Assembly: GCA_964595205.1 (NCBI GenBank)
Contig: CAZQOQ010000037.1
Coordinates: 186,001 to 250,000, forward strand
Source of the DNA: JADKIH01 sp964595205
GTDB taxonomy: Bacteria > Bacteroidota > Bacteroidia > AKYH767-A > 2013-40CM-41-45
Direction of reading: 5' to 3'
DNA length: 64,000 nt
The notes below the pieces were generated by a model, which did not search any database, was not told the DNA's origin, and worked only from the letters and a program-made list of their open reading frames with translations. The position numbers were made by a program, and so were the translations under genes. Of the stretch, positions 7,676 through 16,704 are shown piece by piece (position 1 is the stretch's first letter; each line of letters starts with the position of its first letter).

Positions 7676-8797
7676 ATGTTGAAGTATCCGGCCATTCAAT
7701 CGATTGGCACCGCCGTTCCTCCGAATAAGATCTCACAGGAACTCCATTATTCTATTTTGGAATCTGCCAATGGAATGAGCCGGGCAGAAAAGTTGCAGCT
7801 TCGCAAAATTTATTCACGCAGCGGGATCGAAACCCGTCATAGCGTGCTTGCCGAATTTGGCAGAGCTGACAGCAGCGAAAATATTTTATTTCACCCCGCC
7901 AATCATCATCCCTCTTTACCGGTTTCAGGTCGTATGATTCTTTTTCAAAAGTATGCCGCCGCATTATGCAGAGAAGCAATTAGGAATTGCATGGATAATC
8001 TGCCTTCTGTGTCGGTTTCAGACATCACACACATCGTCACATTCAGTTGCACCGGAATGTCAGCTCCCGGTATAGATATACAGCTTGTTGAGATGGTGGG
8101 TTTGAACAGGAATGTTGAACGGACATGCGTCAATTTTATGGGATGCTATGCCGGCATCAATGCCTTAAAGGTCGCTAACCATATTTGCAGGTCAGTTCCT
8201 TCCGCCGTTGTTCTTCTCGCCGGCGTGGAATTATGTACGCTGCATTACCAGAAGAATGAAAAGCAGGACCAGGTGGTTGCCAATGCATTATTCGCTGATG
8301 GTGCGGCTGCATGCATTGTTTCGTCTGAAAACATGGATACCCTCAACGGCTCGGTGAAGTTAAGCATGAAGGATTTCTATTCTGAATTCGAACCTGCCGG
8401 CAAGGATGAGATGATATGGAGCATCGGAGATTTTGGCTTTGATCTCAGGCTTAGTTCCTTTGTGCCTGACCTGATCAGGGAAAATATATATTCGATGATA
8501 AAAAAGTTGCTGACTCAGGCAAGATTGAGCTTCAGTGATATAGATTTTTTTGCCATTCATCCGGGAGGAATTAAAATACTTGAATCATGTGAGCTTGCTC
8601 TTGGCATTTCAAAATCACAAAATGAAAAATCATATACTGTATTGCGTGATTACGGGAATATGTCGTCCGTTACGATTTTCTTCGTATTAAAAAATTACAT
8701 GGAAACGTTTGGAATCGCGGACACAGGAAAAAAAATTCTGGCCTGTGCCTTCGGGCCGGGCTTAACGATGGAATCGATGATCGCAGATGTCGGTTAA
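7676..8797 (+). CDS. Type III polyketide synthase (chalcone/stilbene synthase family)
   Basis: The length of 373 residues is normal and the full catalytic triad is readable: Cys157 in VNFMGCYAG, His294 in FAIHPGG and Asn327 in YGNMSS. The family elongates an acyl-CoA starter with malonyl-CoA units and cyclises the chain to resorcinols, pyrones or phloroglucinols. The start and length match bacterial members such as alkylresorcinol synthases. An FAD-dependent oxidoreductase follows at 24 bases and a UbiA prenyltransferase diverges upstream, so a prenylated or oxidised aromatic lipid is a sensible product hypothesis. The starter unit cannot be read from the sequence. Confidence 0.9.
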   Translation: MLKYPAIQSIGTAVPPNKISQELHYSILESANGMSRAEKLQLRKIYSRSGIETRHSVLAEFGRADSSENILFHPANHHPSLPVSGRMILFQKYAAALCREAIRNCMDNLPSVSVSDITHIVTFSCTGMSAPGIDIQLVEMVGLNRNVERTCVNFMGCYAGINALKVANHICRSVPSAVVLLAGVELCTLHYQKNEKQDQVVANALFADGAAACIVSSENMDTLNGSVKLSMKDFYSEFEPAGKDEMIWSIGDFGFDLRLSSFVPDLIRENIYSMIKKLLTQARLSFSDIDFFAIHPGGIKILESCELALGISKSQNEKSYTVLRDYGNMSSVTIFFVLKNYMETFGIADTGKKILACAFGPGLTMESMIADVG

Positions 8798-8821
8798 AAT
8801 CTGAATGTAAAGCCGCTGAAT

Positions 8822-9970
8822 TTGAAAACTGATTTTGATGCAATAATTGTGGGTGGTGGATTGGCCGGGCTCACTTCTTCTATTCTTCTGGCGCTGAAAG
8901 GTAAAGCTGTTTTATTAATCGAGAAAAAGTCCTATCCGTTTCACAAAGTCTGCGGTGAATATGTCAGCAATGAAGTTCTGAATTTTTTACAATCGTTGGG
9001 ATTCAATCCCTTTGATTATGGCGCTTCGAGAATTTCCAGGTTGAGGATTTCAACTCCTGCGGGCAAGAACATTTTTCCCGCTCTGGGCTTGGGGGGCTTT
9101 GGAATAAGCCGTTATGTAATGGACGACGCCATGTATAAAATTGCCTTGCAGAGCGGCGTTCAGATTTTGTGTAATGAAAGGGTAAATGAAATATTGTTTC
9201 TTGATAATATTTTCCATGTAAAAACTAATTCAAACACCGTCTATACTTCTAAGTTAGCTGTTGGATGTTATGGTAAACGCGACACGCTCGATAAGAAGCT
9301 CAACAGGAGATTTATTCGTTCGCGTACCCGGTATATGGGCGTGAAGTATCATGTAAGAACCGACTACCCTGCAGATGAAATAGGCCTGGATAATTTTAAC
9401 CGCGGTTATTGCGGTATCGTCAGGGTCGAAAACGGTATTTATAATATCTGTTATTTGTACAGACGGAGCGTCGATAACACATTTAACTCTGTGAAAGAAA
9501 CAGAAGAAAATGTTTTATTTAAAAATCCGGTTATAAAAAATATTTTTTCGAATTCGGAGTTTCTTTTCGATACACCGTTGGTTATAAACGAAATTTCTTT
9601 CGAGGCGAAAAATTTAATCGAAAATCGTATTCTGATGTGTGGTGATTCGGCCGGACTCATAACTCCGCTTTGTGGTAATGGCATGTCTATGTCCATTCAT
9701 GCCGCAAAGATTCTGTGCAATTTAATTATCGATTCCGGAATTCTTAACAGCGCTTCGGTTTCGGTTGCTTCAAGAAACCGGTTGGAAGAAAATTACAGAG
9801 TGGAGTGGGAGAGGAATTTTCGGAGACGATTATTGGTTGGCCGGACTATTCAAAGATTATTCGGAAATCCTGTCCTGACTGGTGCGGGCATGCAGTTTAT
9901 TCACACGTTTCCTTCACTGGAAAAGTGGCTGGTTGCCGGTACACATGGAAAAACCATCGATGTAAATTGA
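8822..9970 (+). CDS. FAD-dependent oxidoreductase (geranylgeranyl-reductase/monooxygenase type)
   Basis: The protein has an N-terminal Rossmann motif (IIVGGGLAGL, about 8-17), an early CGE motif (KVCGEYVSNEV) and the second FAD motif LMCGDSAGLITPLCGNGMS near residues 270-290, typical of the PHBH/geranylgeranyl reductase superfamily. A TTG start is used; no ATG close to it extends the frame. It follows the polyketide synthase closely and probably acts on the same product, reducing isoprenoid double bonds or hydroxylating the aromatic ring. No methyltransferase, which is often found in related clusters, lies between the two genes. Confidence 0.8.
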   Translation: MKTDFDAIIVGGGLAGLTSSILLALKGKAVLLIEKKSYPFHKVCGEYVSNEVLNFLQSLGFNPFDYGASRISRLRISTPAGKNIFPALGLGGFGISRYVMDDAMYKIALQSGVQILCNERVNEILFLDNIFHVKTNSNTVYTSKLAVGCYGKRDTLDKKLNRRFIRSRTRYMGVKYHVRTDYPADEIGLDNFNRGYCGIVRVENGIYNICYLYRRSVDNTFNSVKETEENVLFKNPVIKNIFSNSEFLFDTPLVINEISFEAKNLIENRILMCGDSAGLITPLCGNGMSMSIHAAKILCNLIIDSGILNSASVSVASRNRLEENYRVEWERNFRRRLLVGRTIQRLFGNPVLTGAGMQFIHTFPSLEKWLVAGTHGKTIDVN

Positions 9971-10033
9971 AAATGTAATATTTTAATTCGGCGTGGCTTT
10001 GGAATTTAGATTCAATTTTCTGTCCTTTGCCGG

Positions 10034-10867
10034 ATGTCGCTTTTTATTGCATCATTAAATTCGGGCAGCAACGGAAATTGTTATTACATCGGGAATGATC
10101 GCGAAGCAATCTTGGTAGATGTCGGCATAACCTGCCGCGAAGTAGAGCAACGGATGTCTAACCTGGATCTATCCCTGGAAAAAGTTAAAGGCATCTTCAT
10201 TTCTCATGAGCATGTGGATCATATCCGCGGAGTGTCGGTTTTAGCTAAACGCTACCATATACCGGTCTATATTTCCCAACTTACATACAGGCATTCAGGA
10301 ATACGCATCCCTCATGAATTGCTCCATTTTTTTGCATCTGATGAGAAAATTGAAATCGGCGGACTGGAAGTATTTCCATTCGAGAAACGTCACGATGCAA
10401 TGGATCCGTTCAGCTTCATCGTCGAAGAAAACGGAGTAAAGGTTGGAGTGATAACGGATATCGGAATAGCCTGTGAACGTGTTGTTCACTATTTCAGGCA
10501 GTGTCATGCCTGTTTTTTAGAAAGCAATTATGACGAGAGTATGCTGGAAGAGGGAGGGTACCCTGCCCGTTTAAAGAGGCGGATTAAAGGAGGCCACGGA
10601 CACCTTTCCAATAATCAGGCGCTGGAACTGTTTTTAAAATACAGGCCCGAATATATGAGTCATTTGATTTTATCTCACCTTTCAAAGAATAATAACCGGC
10701 CTGAAATAGTAAGTGAATTGTTTTCGAAACATTCGGGAAATGCTGACACGATTATCGCTTCTCGTTACGAAGAGTCAAAAATTTTTCCGGTTGACAGTCT
10801 GCATACAGGAAAAGTGATCCCTTTTGTTAAAAAGGAAAATCTGCAATTGAAACTGGTGTTTAGTTGA
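10034..10867 (+). CDS. MBL-fold metallohydrolase, WalJ/YycJ-like
   Basis: The N-terminus SLNSGSNGNCYYI is characteristic of the WalJ/YycJ group. The metal motif is H58-E-H60-V-D62-H63, and further ligands come in EKRHDAMDPFSF, ESNYDESML and LILSHLSKNNN. WalJ-type proteins are cytosolic metal-dependent phosphodiesterases or nucleases linked to DNA repair and cell-wall homeostasis in other phyla. The length of 277 residues is usual. The gene converges with and overlaps the end of the OsmC gene by 8 bases. Confidence 0.85.
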   Translation: MSLFIASLNSGSNGNCYYIGNDREAILVDVGITCREVEQRMSNLDLSLEKVKGIFISHEHVDHIRGVSVLAKRYHIPVYISQLTYRHSGIRIPHELLHFFASDEKIEIGGLEVFPFEKRHDAMDPFSFIVEENGVKVGVITDIGIACERVVHYFRQCHACFLESNYDESMLEEGGYPARLKRRIKGGHGHLSNNQALELFLKYRPEYMSHLILSHLSKNNNRPEIVSELFSKHSGNADTIIASRYEESKIFPVDSLHTGKVIPFVKKENLQLKLVFS

Positions 10868-11378
10868 TTTGTATTTTTTTATCCCAGGAGGTCTTTAGCA
10901 CTACACCTTTTGTGAGGGTTTGAAACACTACGCAATATCTTTCCGTTAGTTTTATAAGCGTTTGCATGAGTTCTTCCGATGCATTGGTGTCGAGAATAAA
11001 TGTGAGTCGAATTGACCTGAAACCGACAGGCGCCTCCTTCGAAACGCCGAGAGTTCCGCGAAAGTCGAGGTCGCCTTCCGCTTTTACTGTTCCTCCAAAA
11101 ATTTCGACATCGATGGCTGTAGCGACAGCACGGAGGGTTACTCCCGCACATGCAACAAGGGCTTCCAGTAACAGGTCGCCCGAGCATGCCAGCATGCCGC
11201 TTCCGCCGGTTGCAGGATGGAGCCCGGCCTCAATGAGTGCCCGACCTGTATCAATCTTGCAGGAAATACCATCTCCGATTTTTCCCTCTGCTTTAAGAAC
11301 GACAACCGCTGATTCCGGTTCATCCCTGTATTTTTCCTTTAATGGGGCCTGAAGGCTTCTTAATTCTTCTGATTTCAT
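10860..11378 (-). CDS. OsmC-family peroxide-reducing protein
   Basis: Two conserved cysteines, Cys77 in LVACAGVTLRA and Cys149 in ERYCVVFQTL, have the spacing of OsmC/Ohr proteins, which reduce organic hydroperoxides through a reactive Cys pair. The N-terminal 35 residues are a lead segment before the alpha/beta domain. The length of 172 residues is on the long side for the family. It shares an upstream region with the divergent AraC regulator, which may control it. Confidence 0.8.
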   Translation of the reverse strand: MKSEELRSLQAPLKEKYRDEPESAVVVLKAEGKIGDGISCKIDTGRALIEAGLHPATGGSGMLACSGDLLLEALVACAGVTLRAVATAIDVEIFGGTVKAEGDLDFRGTLGVSKEAPVGFRSIRLTFILDTNASEELMQTLIKLTERYCVVFQTLTKGVVLKTSWDKKIQIN

Positions 11379-11411
11379 TTTAATGATAATGGGGAAATAA
11401 TTATTTTAAAA

Positions 11412-11419
11412 TATCTTTG
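11412..11419 (+). promoter_or_regulatory. -7 promoter box of the AraC regulator gene
   Basis: TATCTTTG matches TAnnTTTG exactly and lies 25 bases before the GTG start of the AraC gene. A start of transcription near 11426 is predicted. Confidence 0.5.
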
Positions 11420-11444
11420 TGAAACTAATATTAAATTCCCGTTT

Positions 11445-12311
11445 GTGTTTAACTTCTTTGATAAAATAAAATCAAATCCTGATTTCTACCGCCAACTCGC
11501 CATCGACGACCAGCTGATGGCTGAATTTAATTGTCCGTTAGAAACTCAAAAAGAAGCCATGTGGACCGACCAGGGGTATTTTGTGTATGTTCTTGAAGGC
11601 AAAAAGGTATGGCATATTCCGGGAAAGTCTTTCGAGCTTACTGAGGGCCGGTGCATCTTTGTAAAGAAAGGTGCCCACATTGTGGAACAGTTTTTTGATT
11701 CCAGGTTTTGTGTTGTGGTCTTTTTTGTTTCAGACAGGTTTATATCCGAGACGATCCGGACTCATGTGAAAGGCACATTAACAAACGGGCAGTCGAACGA
11801 TTCACTGTCTATCGCTGCCGTTGATACGGATGATTCCCTTCATGCTTTCTTCAATTCAATCGTGCCGTATTTTTTGAGTAATAAAGAAGCAAATAAATCT
11901 TTGCTGGAATTAAAATTCAAGGAATTAATTTTAAACGTCATCGGTAATCCGAAAAACAGGTCGATCACGGAATATTTTCAATCGCTCATGACGGATTCTT
12001 TTCCGGAGAGTATAAGGAAGATTCTGGAAGAGAATTTTCATTATAATTTGCGCCTGGAGGACTATGCAAGAATGTGCGGCCGGAGTCTTTCAGCATTTAA
12101 GCGCGACTTCGAGGAACACTTTAAATCGTCTCCCGGCCGCTGGCTTACCAACCGTCGGTTGCAGCATGCGCACATTCTCATACAGACATCTCAAAAATCC
12201 ATCAGCGAGATTGCCTATGAATCCGGTTTTGAAAATGCTTCACACTTTAATCGTGCTTTTAAAGAAAAATTTGGGCATTCTCCGGGTAAATCCAGGCAAA
12301 TAGTCAGCTGA
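11445..12311 (+). CDS. AraC-family transcriptional regulator
   Basis: The N-terminal half has a cupin-like ligand or sensor domain (KVWHIPGKSFELTEGRCIFVKKG). The C-terminal 110 residues have two AraC helix-turn-helix units (LRLEDYARMCGRSLSAFKRDF; ISEIAYESGFENASHFNRAFKEKFG). It uses a GTG start. It lies between the divergent OsmC gene and a methyltransferase gene transcribed in the same direction. It may control one or both, which is inference from position only. Confidence 0.85.
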   Translation: MFNFFDKIKSNPDFYRQLAIDDQLMAEFNCPLETQKEAMWTDQGYFVYVLEGKKVWHIPGKSFELTEGRCIFVKKGAHIVEQFFDSRFCVVVFFVSDRFISETIRTHVKGTLTNGQSNDSLSIAAVDTDDSLHAFFNSIVPYFLSNKEANKSLLELKFKELILNVIGNPKNRSITEYFQSLMTDSFPESIRKILEENFHYNLRLEDYARMCGRSLSAFKRDFEEHFKSSPGRWLTNRRLQHAHILIQTSQKSISEIAYESGFENASHFNRAFKEKFGHSPGKSRQIVS

Positions 12312-12366
12312 ACTTTTCAGCAAAGAGTTTGGGCTTTTAAGATACCGTACTTGATTTCCGGTGAAA

Positions 12367-12374
12367 TACTTTTG
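12367..12374 (+). promoter_or_regulatory. -7 promoter box of the methyltransferase gene
   Basis: TACTTTTG matches TAnnTTTG and ends 15 bases before the ATG of the methyltransferase gene, so the gene probably has its own promoter and a very short leader. Confidence 0.5.
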
Positions 12375-12389
12375 TAAAAAAAATAAACT

Positions 12390-13208
12390 ATGATAACTAA
12401 AACAACAACACCCATTGCCTTTTCCGGCGACATTCCAAAGTATTACGATACTTATTTAGGTCCCATGTTTTTTGAACCCTTTGCCATTGATATGGCAGAC
12501 CGGATCAGTAAAGTTCATCCGGAATACCTGCTCGAACTGGCATGTGGCAGCGGTAGGCTAACCCGACTATTACCTTCTGTTCTTTCTCCCGAGGCAAACA
12601 TAGTTGCAACGGATATTAATCCCGCGATGGTGAGTTTTGCTAAAAGTAAGTTACAGGATGCGAAAATCGATTGGATGGAAGTTGATGCCGTATCACTTCC
12701 GTTTAAAGACGCTTCGTTCGACTGTATAGCCGTACAGTTTGGTGTCATGTTTTACAGCGACCGGAAAAAGGCCTTTAAGGAGGCACTGCGTGTGTTAAAA
12801 CCCGGAGGCACTTTGATCTTTAGTAGCTGGGATGAGATAAAGAAGAACCCAATGCCGTTCATCGTCGATGAAGCATTGAAACATTTTTTCCCGGTTGATA
12901 CACCTTCATTTTACAGTGTGCCGTTTTCTTATTTTGATGAAGAGGCAATAAAAGCTGAGTTAAATCAATCAGGATTTGAAGATGTTCATATCGATCTGGT
13001 CAAACTAAACGGTTACAGCAAATCTCCCAAAGATGCCGCTAAGGGTCTCATACAGGGAACGCCAACCGTTACGGCTATCAATGATCGGGACGACGAAAAG
13101 CTGCCGCAGATTCTTGACTATCTCGAAGAGAAGATAAAATCTCGTTTTGGAAGCGAAGCACTTAATGTTCCGCTGCAGGCCCTGGTTGTTACATGTAGAA
13201 AAAAGTAG
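12390..13208 (+). CDS. Class I SAM-dependent methyltransferase
   Basis: The SAM-binding motif I is LLELACGSGRLTRLL (47-61), followed by ATDINPAMV and the motif IV/post-IV region SFDCIAVQFGVMF and RVLKPGGTL. This is the UbiE/Methyltransf_11 type of soluble small-molecule methyltransferase. The substrate is unknown. The sequence ends at a folded repeat shared with the convergent T9SS gene. Confidence 0.85.
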   Translation: MITKTTTPIAFSGDIPKYYDTYLGPMFFEPFAIDMADRISKVHPEYLLELACGSGRLTRLLPSVLSPEANIVATDINPAMVSFAKSKLQDAKIDWMEVDAVSLPFKDASFDCIAVQFGVMFYSDRKKAFKEALRVLKPGGTLIFSSWDEIKKNPMPFIVDEALKHFFPVDTPSFYSVPFSYFDEEAIKAELNQSGFEDVHIDLVKLNGYSKSPKDAAKGLIQGTPTVTAINDRDDEKLPQILDYLEEKIKSRFGSEALNVPLQALVVTCRKK

Positions 13209-13275
13209 TTAGTTGTTGGTTGTTGGTTACTGGTTGTTGGTTATTGATTATTATTAACCAATAACCATTAACCAA
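13209..13275. repeat. Folded-back GGTTATTGG-type repeat between convergent genes
   Basis: Reiterated GGTTGTTGGTTACTGG words are followed by their complements (AACCAATAACCATTAACC), giving a central stem GGTTATTG/CAATAACC with extended flanks. It fills the whole gap between a plus-strand and a minus-strand stop, so a bidirectional terminator role is likely. Confidence 0.55.
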
Positions 13276-13276
13276 A

Positions 13277-14134
13277 TTAAAGTTTCAGAAAACTTCCGGA
13301 TAGTTTTAAACCTTTTTCATTCGTAGCGACAATAAAATAAATTCCCTCTTGATAATCAAGTACAGGAAGGTTTTCAAATCCATTAAGTGATTTCAGCAAT
13401 TTACCTGTTGCGGAATAAACTTCCATTTTTAAGACATTGCCAAAACCTGATGGAAGTTTCAGGCTAATTTTATCATGAGATGGATTTGGATAAATGCTCA
13501 TCTTCTTCTCTGAAATATTATTCTCATTAATTGAAGTAGATAATAGTCCATTGTCTCCAAAGATTTGCCAGAATACGGAAATTGTATCACCATTGTTATT
13601 TAAATAGCCGTAGATTGGCAGCCCTGAAGCATTTGATGTGAAAGTCACAGAATCCATACTAAAAAAAACAGCCCTTTCCAGATTGCTTGGACTCCCGGTA
13701 TCCCACCATCCACCGGGATGAATGCTTGTAAACAGGCTGCCGAACCTGCAGGAATCATTAAAAATTGTACTATCCCAGGCAGCTGTTACCGGCCAATGAC
13801 TCGTGAAAATGTCGATTGTGGAGAGGTCAGAATAACTGCAATGTGTATTTACAATTTGTTTTTTAGTGTGAAACGTTCCCGGCGTTCCTGGCCAGTTTCT
13901 GTATGTATATTCATCGGTAATTCTCACATCAAGTCCGGCATTGAGCGGGATGGAGATAATATTTATTTCCCCGAATGCAGCATCAATGGAATCAGTTGCA
14001 GTGGTATCATATCCCAGAACAATTGTATCTCTGTTCCCTAGAGCATCGGTGAAGTAAACCGGAAATGAAAATTGCTGAGCATGTAAAATAGTTCTTATAA
14101 AAATAAGAATGAATAGCAGTATAAGTTTTTTCAA
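13277..14134 (-). CDS. T9SS cargo protein with type A sorting domain
   Basis: A signal peptide (LILLFILIFIRTILHAQ) is followed by about 190 residues of predicted beta-rich sequence and a C-terminal type A domain (MSIYPNPSHDKISLKL, then YSATGKLLKSL and EGIYFIVATNEKG). The mature region has no catalytic motif that I recognise. Trp/Pro-rich segments (PGGWWDTGSPSNLERAVFF) suggest an extracellular beta-sandwich. It is probably exported by the type IX system and is transcribed alone. Confidence 0.75.
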   Translation of the reverse strand: MKKLILLFILIFIRTILHAQQFSFPVYFTDALGNRDTIVLGYDTTATDSIDAAFGEINIISIPLNAGLDVRITDEYTYRNWPGTPGTFHTKKQIVNTHCSYSDLSTIDIFTSHWPVTAAWDSTIFNDSCRFGSLFTSIHPGGWWDTGSPSNLERAVFFSMDSVTFTSNASGLPIYGYLNNNGDTISVFWQIFGDNGLLSTSINENNISEKKMSIYPNPSHDKISLKLPSGFGNVLKMEVYSATGKLLKSLNGFENLPVLDYQEGIYFIVATNEKGLKLSGSFLKL

Positions 14135-14156
14135 GGGAGGAGTTTTAATTGTTACT

Positions 14157-14164
14157 CAAAATTA
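14157..14164 (-). promoter_or_regulatory. -7 promoter box of the T9SS cargo gene
   Basis: Read on the minus strand the site is TAATTTTG, an exact TAnnTTTG match 22 bases before the start codon. Confidence 0.45.
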
Positions 14165-14299
14165 TATGATTTATATAATATTAACAGAAAATTAAATGAA
14201 TGTAGTAATATATTGAATGAAGATGGTTGCAAAATATGACAAATCAAGGAATTTAATTATAATATTATATTCTTTACCTTAAAAACAACCTAAGTTTCA

Positions 14300-15133
14300 C
14301 TAATTCGGATTATACATTACCGTCTTTAAATGGAAAGTACCATATATTAATTCTTTCTCAGGATATATATAAATCGTTTCGGCATTTTCTGCAAGCCTGT
14401 AGCCATTATAGTTCTTGTAATTTTTTAATGGCGTTGACCATGGCAGTTTTTTTCCGGCATCTGCATCATATCTGTCGCCAGATATAAAATTTATGAGTTC
14501 TCCTTTGTCATTAAAAAAAAGACTTGCATAAATAGTAATATTATTCGCCGTAAAAGACGCCCGAACACTGTCGCCATCATCAGTGATCCAGCGGATTCTC
14601 TTATCGATCAAAGTAGCAGGAGCCATACAGCACATGTCGTTGAAGAATGTTACTGTTTCTGCCATGTCCATTTTTTCATCCTCCATGTATTGTACCTTAA
14701 TGAGTGATAGCAAACGAATATCCATGGATGCATGTCCTTCATAATATTTATGGTAGCCGGCAACTGGTAAATGTTTCATGACTGCATTCATGAAAAATAA
14801 CCGTGCAGGCTTTTCCAGAAAATTATATTGTTCCGATTCAAATGGCATCCAATCAGAGTTTTCATTCTTTCTGATTTTGCCTTCGAATTCTATTTTAAAA
14901 CTATGTACTTTGGGTTTACCAATGGAACCGGAATATTGTATATATTTTTTTACAGACACTGGTAAATCTTTAATGTCTTCTTCAGTCAGGACGGAATTTT
15001 CAAATTTATTGTTTGTTTGTAAACAGGAATTAACGTCCTTCAAATACCGGTTATGAAAATTTCTTTTTCCAAAAATAATAATTCCTGTCAAAGAGATAAT
15101 GATAATGGAAATTAGCACATAGGCCATTCTCAT
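14300..15133 (-). CDS. DUF6544-like protein, membrane-anchored, function unknown
   Basis: One N-terminal membrane segment (residues 4-22) is followed by about 250 residues resembling the DUF6544 (formerly DUF6920) family: LPVSVKKYIQYSG, then a beta-rich domain with WITDDGDSVRASF and a C-terminal IYPEKELIYGTFHL strand pair. The function of the family is unknown. The gene is 3 bases downstream of a five-helix membrane protein and in the same operon as a YgiD-like dioxygenase. The family assignment is from memory of the pattern and is moderate. Confidence 0.55.
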   Translation of the reverse strand: MRMAYVLISIIIISLTGIIIFGKRNFHNRYLKDVNSCLQTNNKFENSVLTEEDIKDLPVSVKKYIQYSGSIGKPKVHSFKIEFEGKIRKNENSDWMPFESEQYNFLEKPARLFFMNAVMKHLPVAGYHKYYEGHASMDIRLLSLIKVQYMEDEKMDMAETVTFFNDMCCMAPATLIDKRIRWITDDGDSVRASFTANNITIYASLFFNDKGELINFISGDRYDADAGKKLPWSTPLKNYKNYNGYRLAENAETIYIYPEKELIYGTFHLKTVMYNPN

Positions 15134-15136
15134 ATT

Positions 15137-15763
15137 TTAACGGTTAAAGATGAGAAAGAATAACTGATATACGATAAAGCCGATTGATCCTAAAAGTACT
15201 GAATGAAATGTTCCTGTTTTATAAACGATTTTCGTTCCCTTCGTGAATAGTATGATGAACCAGACCAGGTATACGCTCATTTGAATCCAAAGCAAGGCGC
15301 GCCAGACAGTATTGGAATTTAAATCGTGTTCATATGCTCTTTGACTGATTACGTGGATGGCGCCTAGAAAGCTGGTAAGCAGATCGTGAATTCCTGTCGA
15401 CCACGTTGCAATGCTAATTCCGAAACCAAACACACATACTATCTGCTCGAAGGAACCTGCCTGTGCAAAAAATTTGCTTAGCAGATGTACAACTCCGGCC
15501 GCAAGGACCCACGCACAGAACATACTGGGTGCACAAAAGAAAACATTATACCTGTAATAAACTATAGGGTCAATATTAAGCCAGGGCATGAATGGCATTC
15601 CGCCTCCCTGAATCAGGAAAACGTAAACCAATGTATAAGTAATTGCCGTGATAAGAACTGCATAGAAACTTAGCAATAAAAGTTTATTTTCCCGGATTAA
15701 TTCTGCAAATGTCGTTTGTGGATGTAAAAGAGTTCCTTTATAAAAATAAAAAAATGTTTTCAT
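15137..15763 (-). CDS. Multi-pass membrane protein, Yip1-like
   Basis: There are about five hydrophobic segments in 208 residues, starting with a YKGTLLHPQTTFAELI cytosolic lead as in bacterial Yip1-domain proteins. The stop and start overlap with the dioxygenase gene upstream by one base and the spacing to the downstream gene is 3 bases, so the three are clearly co-translated. The function is unknown. Confidence 0.6.
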   Translation of the reverse strand: MKTFFYFYKGTLLHPQTTFAELIRENKLLLLSFYAVLITAITYTLVYVFLIQGGGMPFMPWLNIDPIVYYRYNVFFCAPSMFCAWVLAAGVVHLLSKFFAQAGSFEQIVCVFGFGISIATWSTGIHDLLTSFLGAIHVISQRAYEHDLNSNTVWRALLWIQMSVYLVWFIILFTKGTKIVYKTGTFHSVLLGSIGFIVYQLFFLIFNR

Positions 15764-16653
15764 TATGCTTTGTCAATTTTCAAAGAAGTCATTGTTATGG
15801 ATCCGCCAACGGCTTTATCATTGAATAGACTTATTTTTTCATTTTCATCTTTCAAAGCCAATGAATATAATAATGGCAGATAATGTTCTGACGTTGGAAT
15901 TGCCAATTCAAATGCTTTACCCTGTGATTTGAAATTGATAAGCTGTTTGTGATCGTTCGAAAGAATATATTTTTTCATTTTCGTACTGGCTTCAATGGCC
16001 CAGTCAAAGCCATATTCGCTGTCGCTGAGCCGGTTCCATGCAACCATTCCAAGATTATGAACCATATTTCCGCTACCAATGATTAGCACTCCTCTTTCCC
16101 GGAGTACAGTAAGTTCTTTTGCGAGCTCATAATGATATTGAGGTGACTGGCTGTAATCGAGGCTCAGCTGAATTACCGGCACATTTGCATTCGGATATAA
16201 ATGTTTGATGACAGACCAGGCGCCATGATCGAGTCCCCATTTATAATCGAGTCCAACTTCTGTTTTTTTAACAATTTTCTTCGTGTCATTTGCAAGTTCC
16301 GGACTTCCGGGAGCGGGATACTGCACATCAAAAAGAGCTTGCGGAAATCCGCCGAAGTCGTGGATGGTAGTTGGCTTTTCCATCGCAGTTACAAACGTAC
16401 CCCTGGTTTCCCAGTGTGCAGAAACACAAAGGATAGCATTTGGTTTTGGAAGAGTTTTACCAATGTTCCTGAAACCGGTCACGAATTCATTCTCTTCAAT
16501 GGCATTCATCGGGCTGCCATGTCCTAAAAACAATACTGGCATTTTATCCGTTCTGCCAAACGATTCCGTCATTTTATTTAATTCGTTTAATTTCATTGCA
16601 GCTCCTGCTAATGGCAACACCGCCAGTGATTGTAAAAATATTTTACGATTCAT
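15763..16653 (-). CDS. ygiD: YgiD-like 4,5-DOPA extradiol dioxygenase (LigB family)
   Basis: Conserved metal-site histidines are readable: His45 in LFLGHGSPMN, His80 in CVSAHWETRG, His143 in GLDHGAWS and His199 in IGSGNMVHNLG. The fold is the LigB type that binds one divalent metal and opens catechol rings. A hydrophobic N-terminus (FLQSLAVLPLAGAAMK) precedes the domain and could export or anchor the protein, as in many Bacteroidota homologues. It is the first gene of a three-gene unit with membrane proteins. The natural substrate is uncertain. Confidence 0.85.
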   Translation of the reverse strand: MNRKIFLQSLAVLPLAGAAMKLNELNKMTESFGRTDKMPVLFLGHGSPMNAIEENEFVTGFRNIGKTLPKPNAILCVSAHWETRGTFVTAMEKPTTIHDFGGFPQALFDVQYPAPGSPELANDTKKIVKKTEVGLDYKWGLDHGAWSVIKHLYPNANVPVIQLSLDYSQSPQYHYELAKELTVLRERGVLIIGSGNMVHNLGMVAWNRLSDSEYGFDWAIEASTKMKKYILSNDHKQLINFKSQGKAFELAIPTSEHYLPLLYSLALKDENEKISLFNDKAVGGSITMTSLKIDKA

Positions 16654-16704
16654 TCAATTTCTCTTCTATCAATATTTAATATGTCTTCCGAAAACACTTT
16701 ATGA

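Noticed and set aside
10966..11352. 128-codon plus-strand frame opposite the OsmC gene
   Set aside because: It is rich in Ser, Pro, Arg and Ala as expected for the complement of a real GC-richer gene, and the OsmC frame has conserved catalytic residues.
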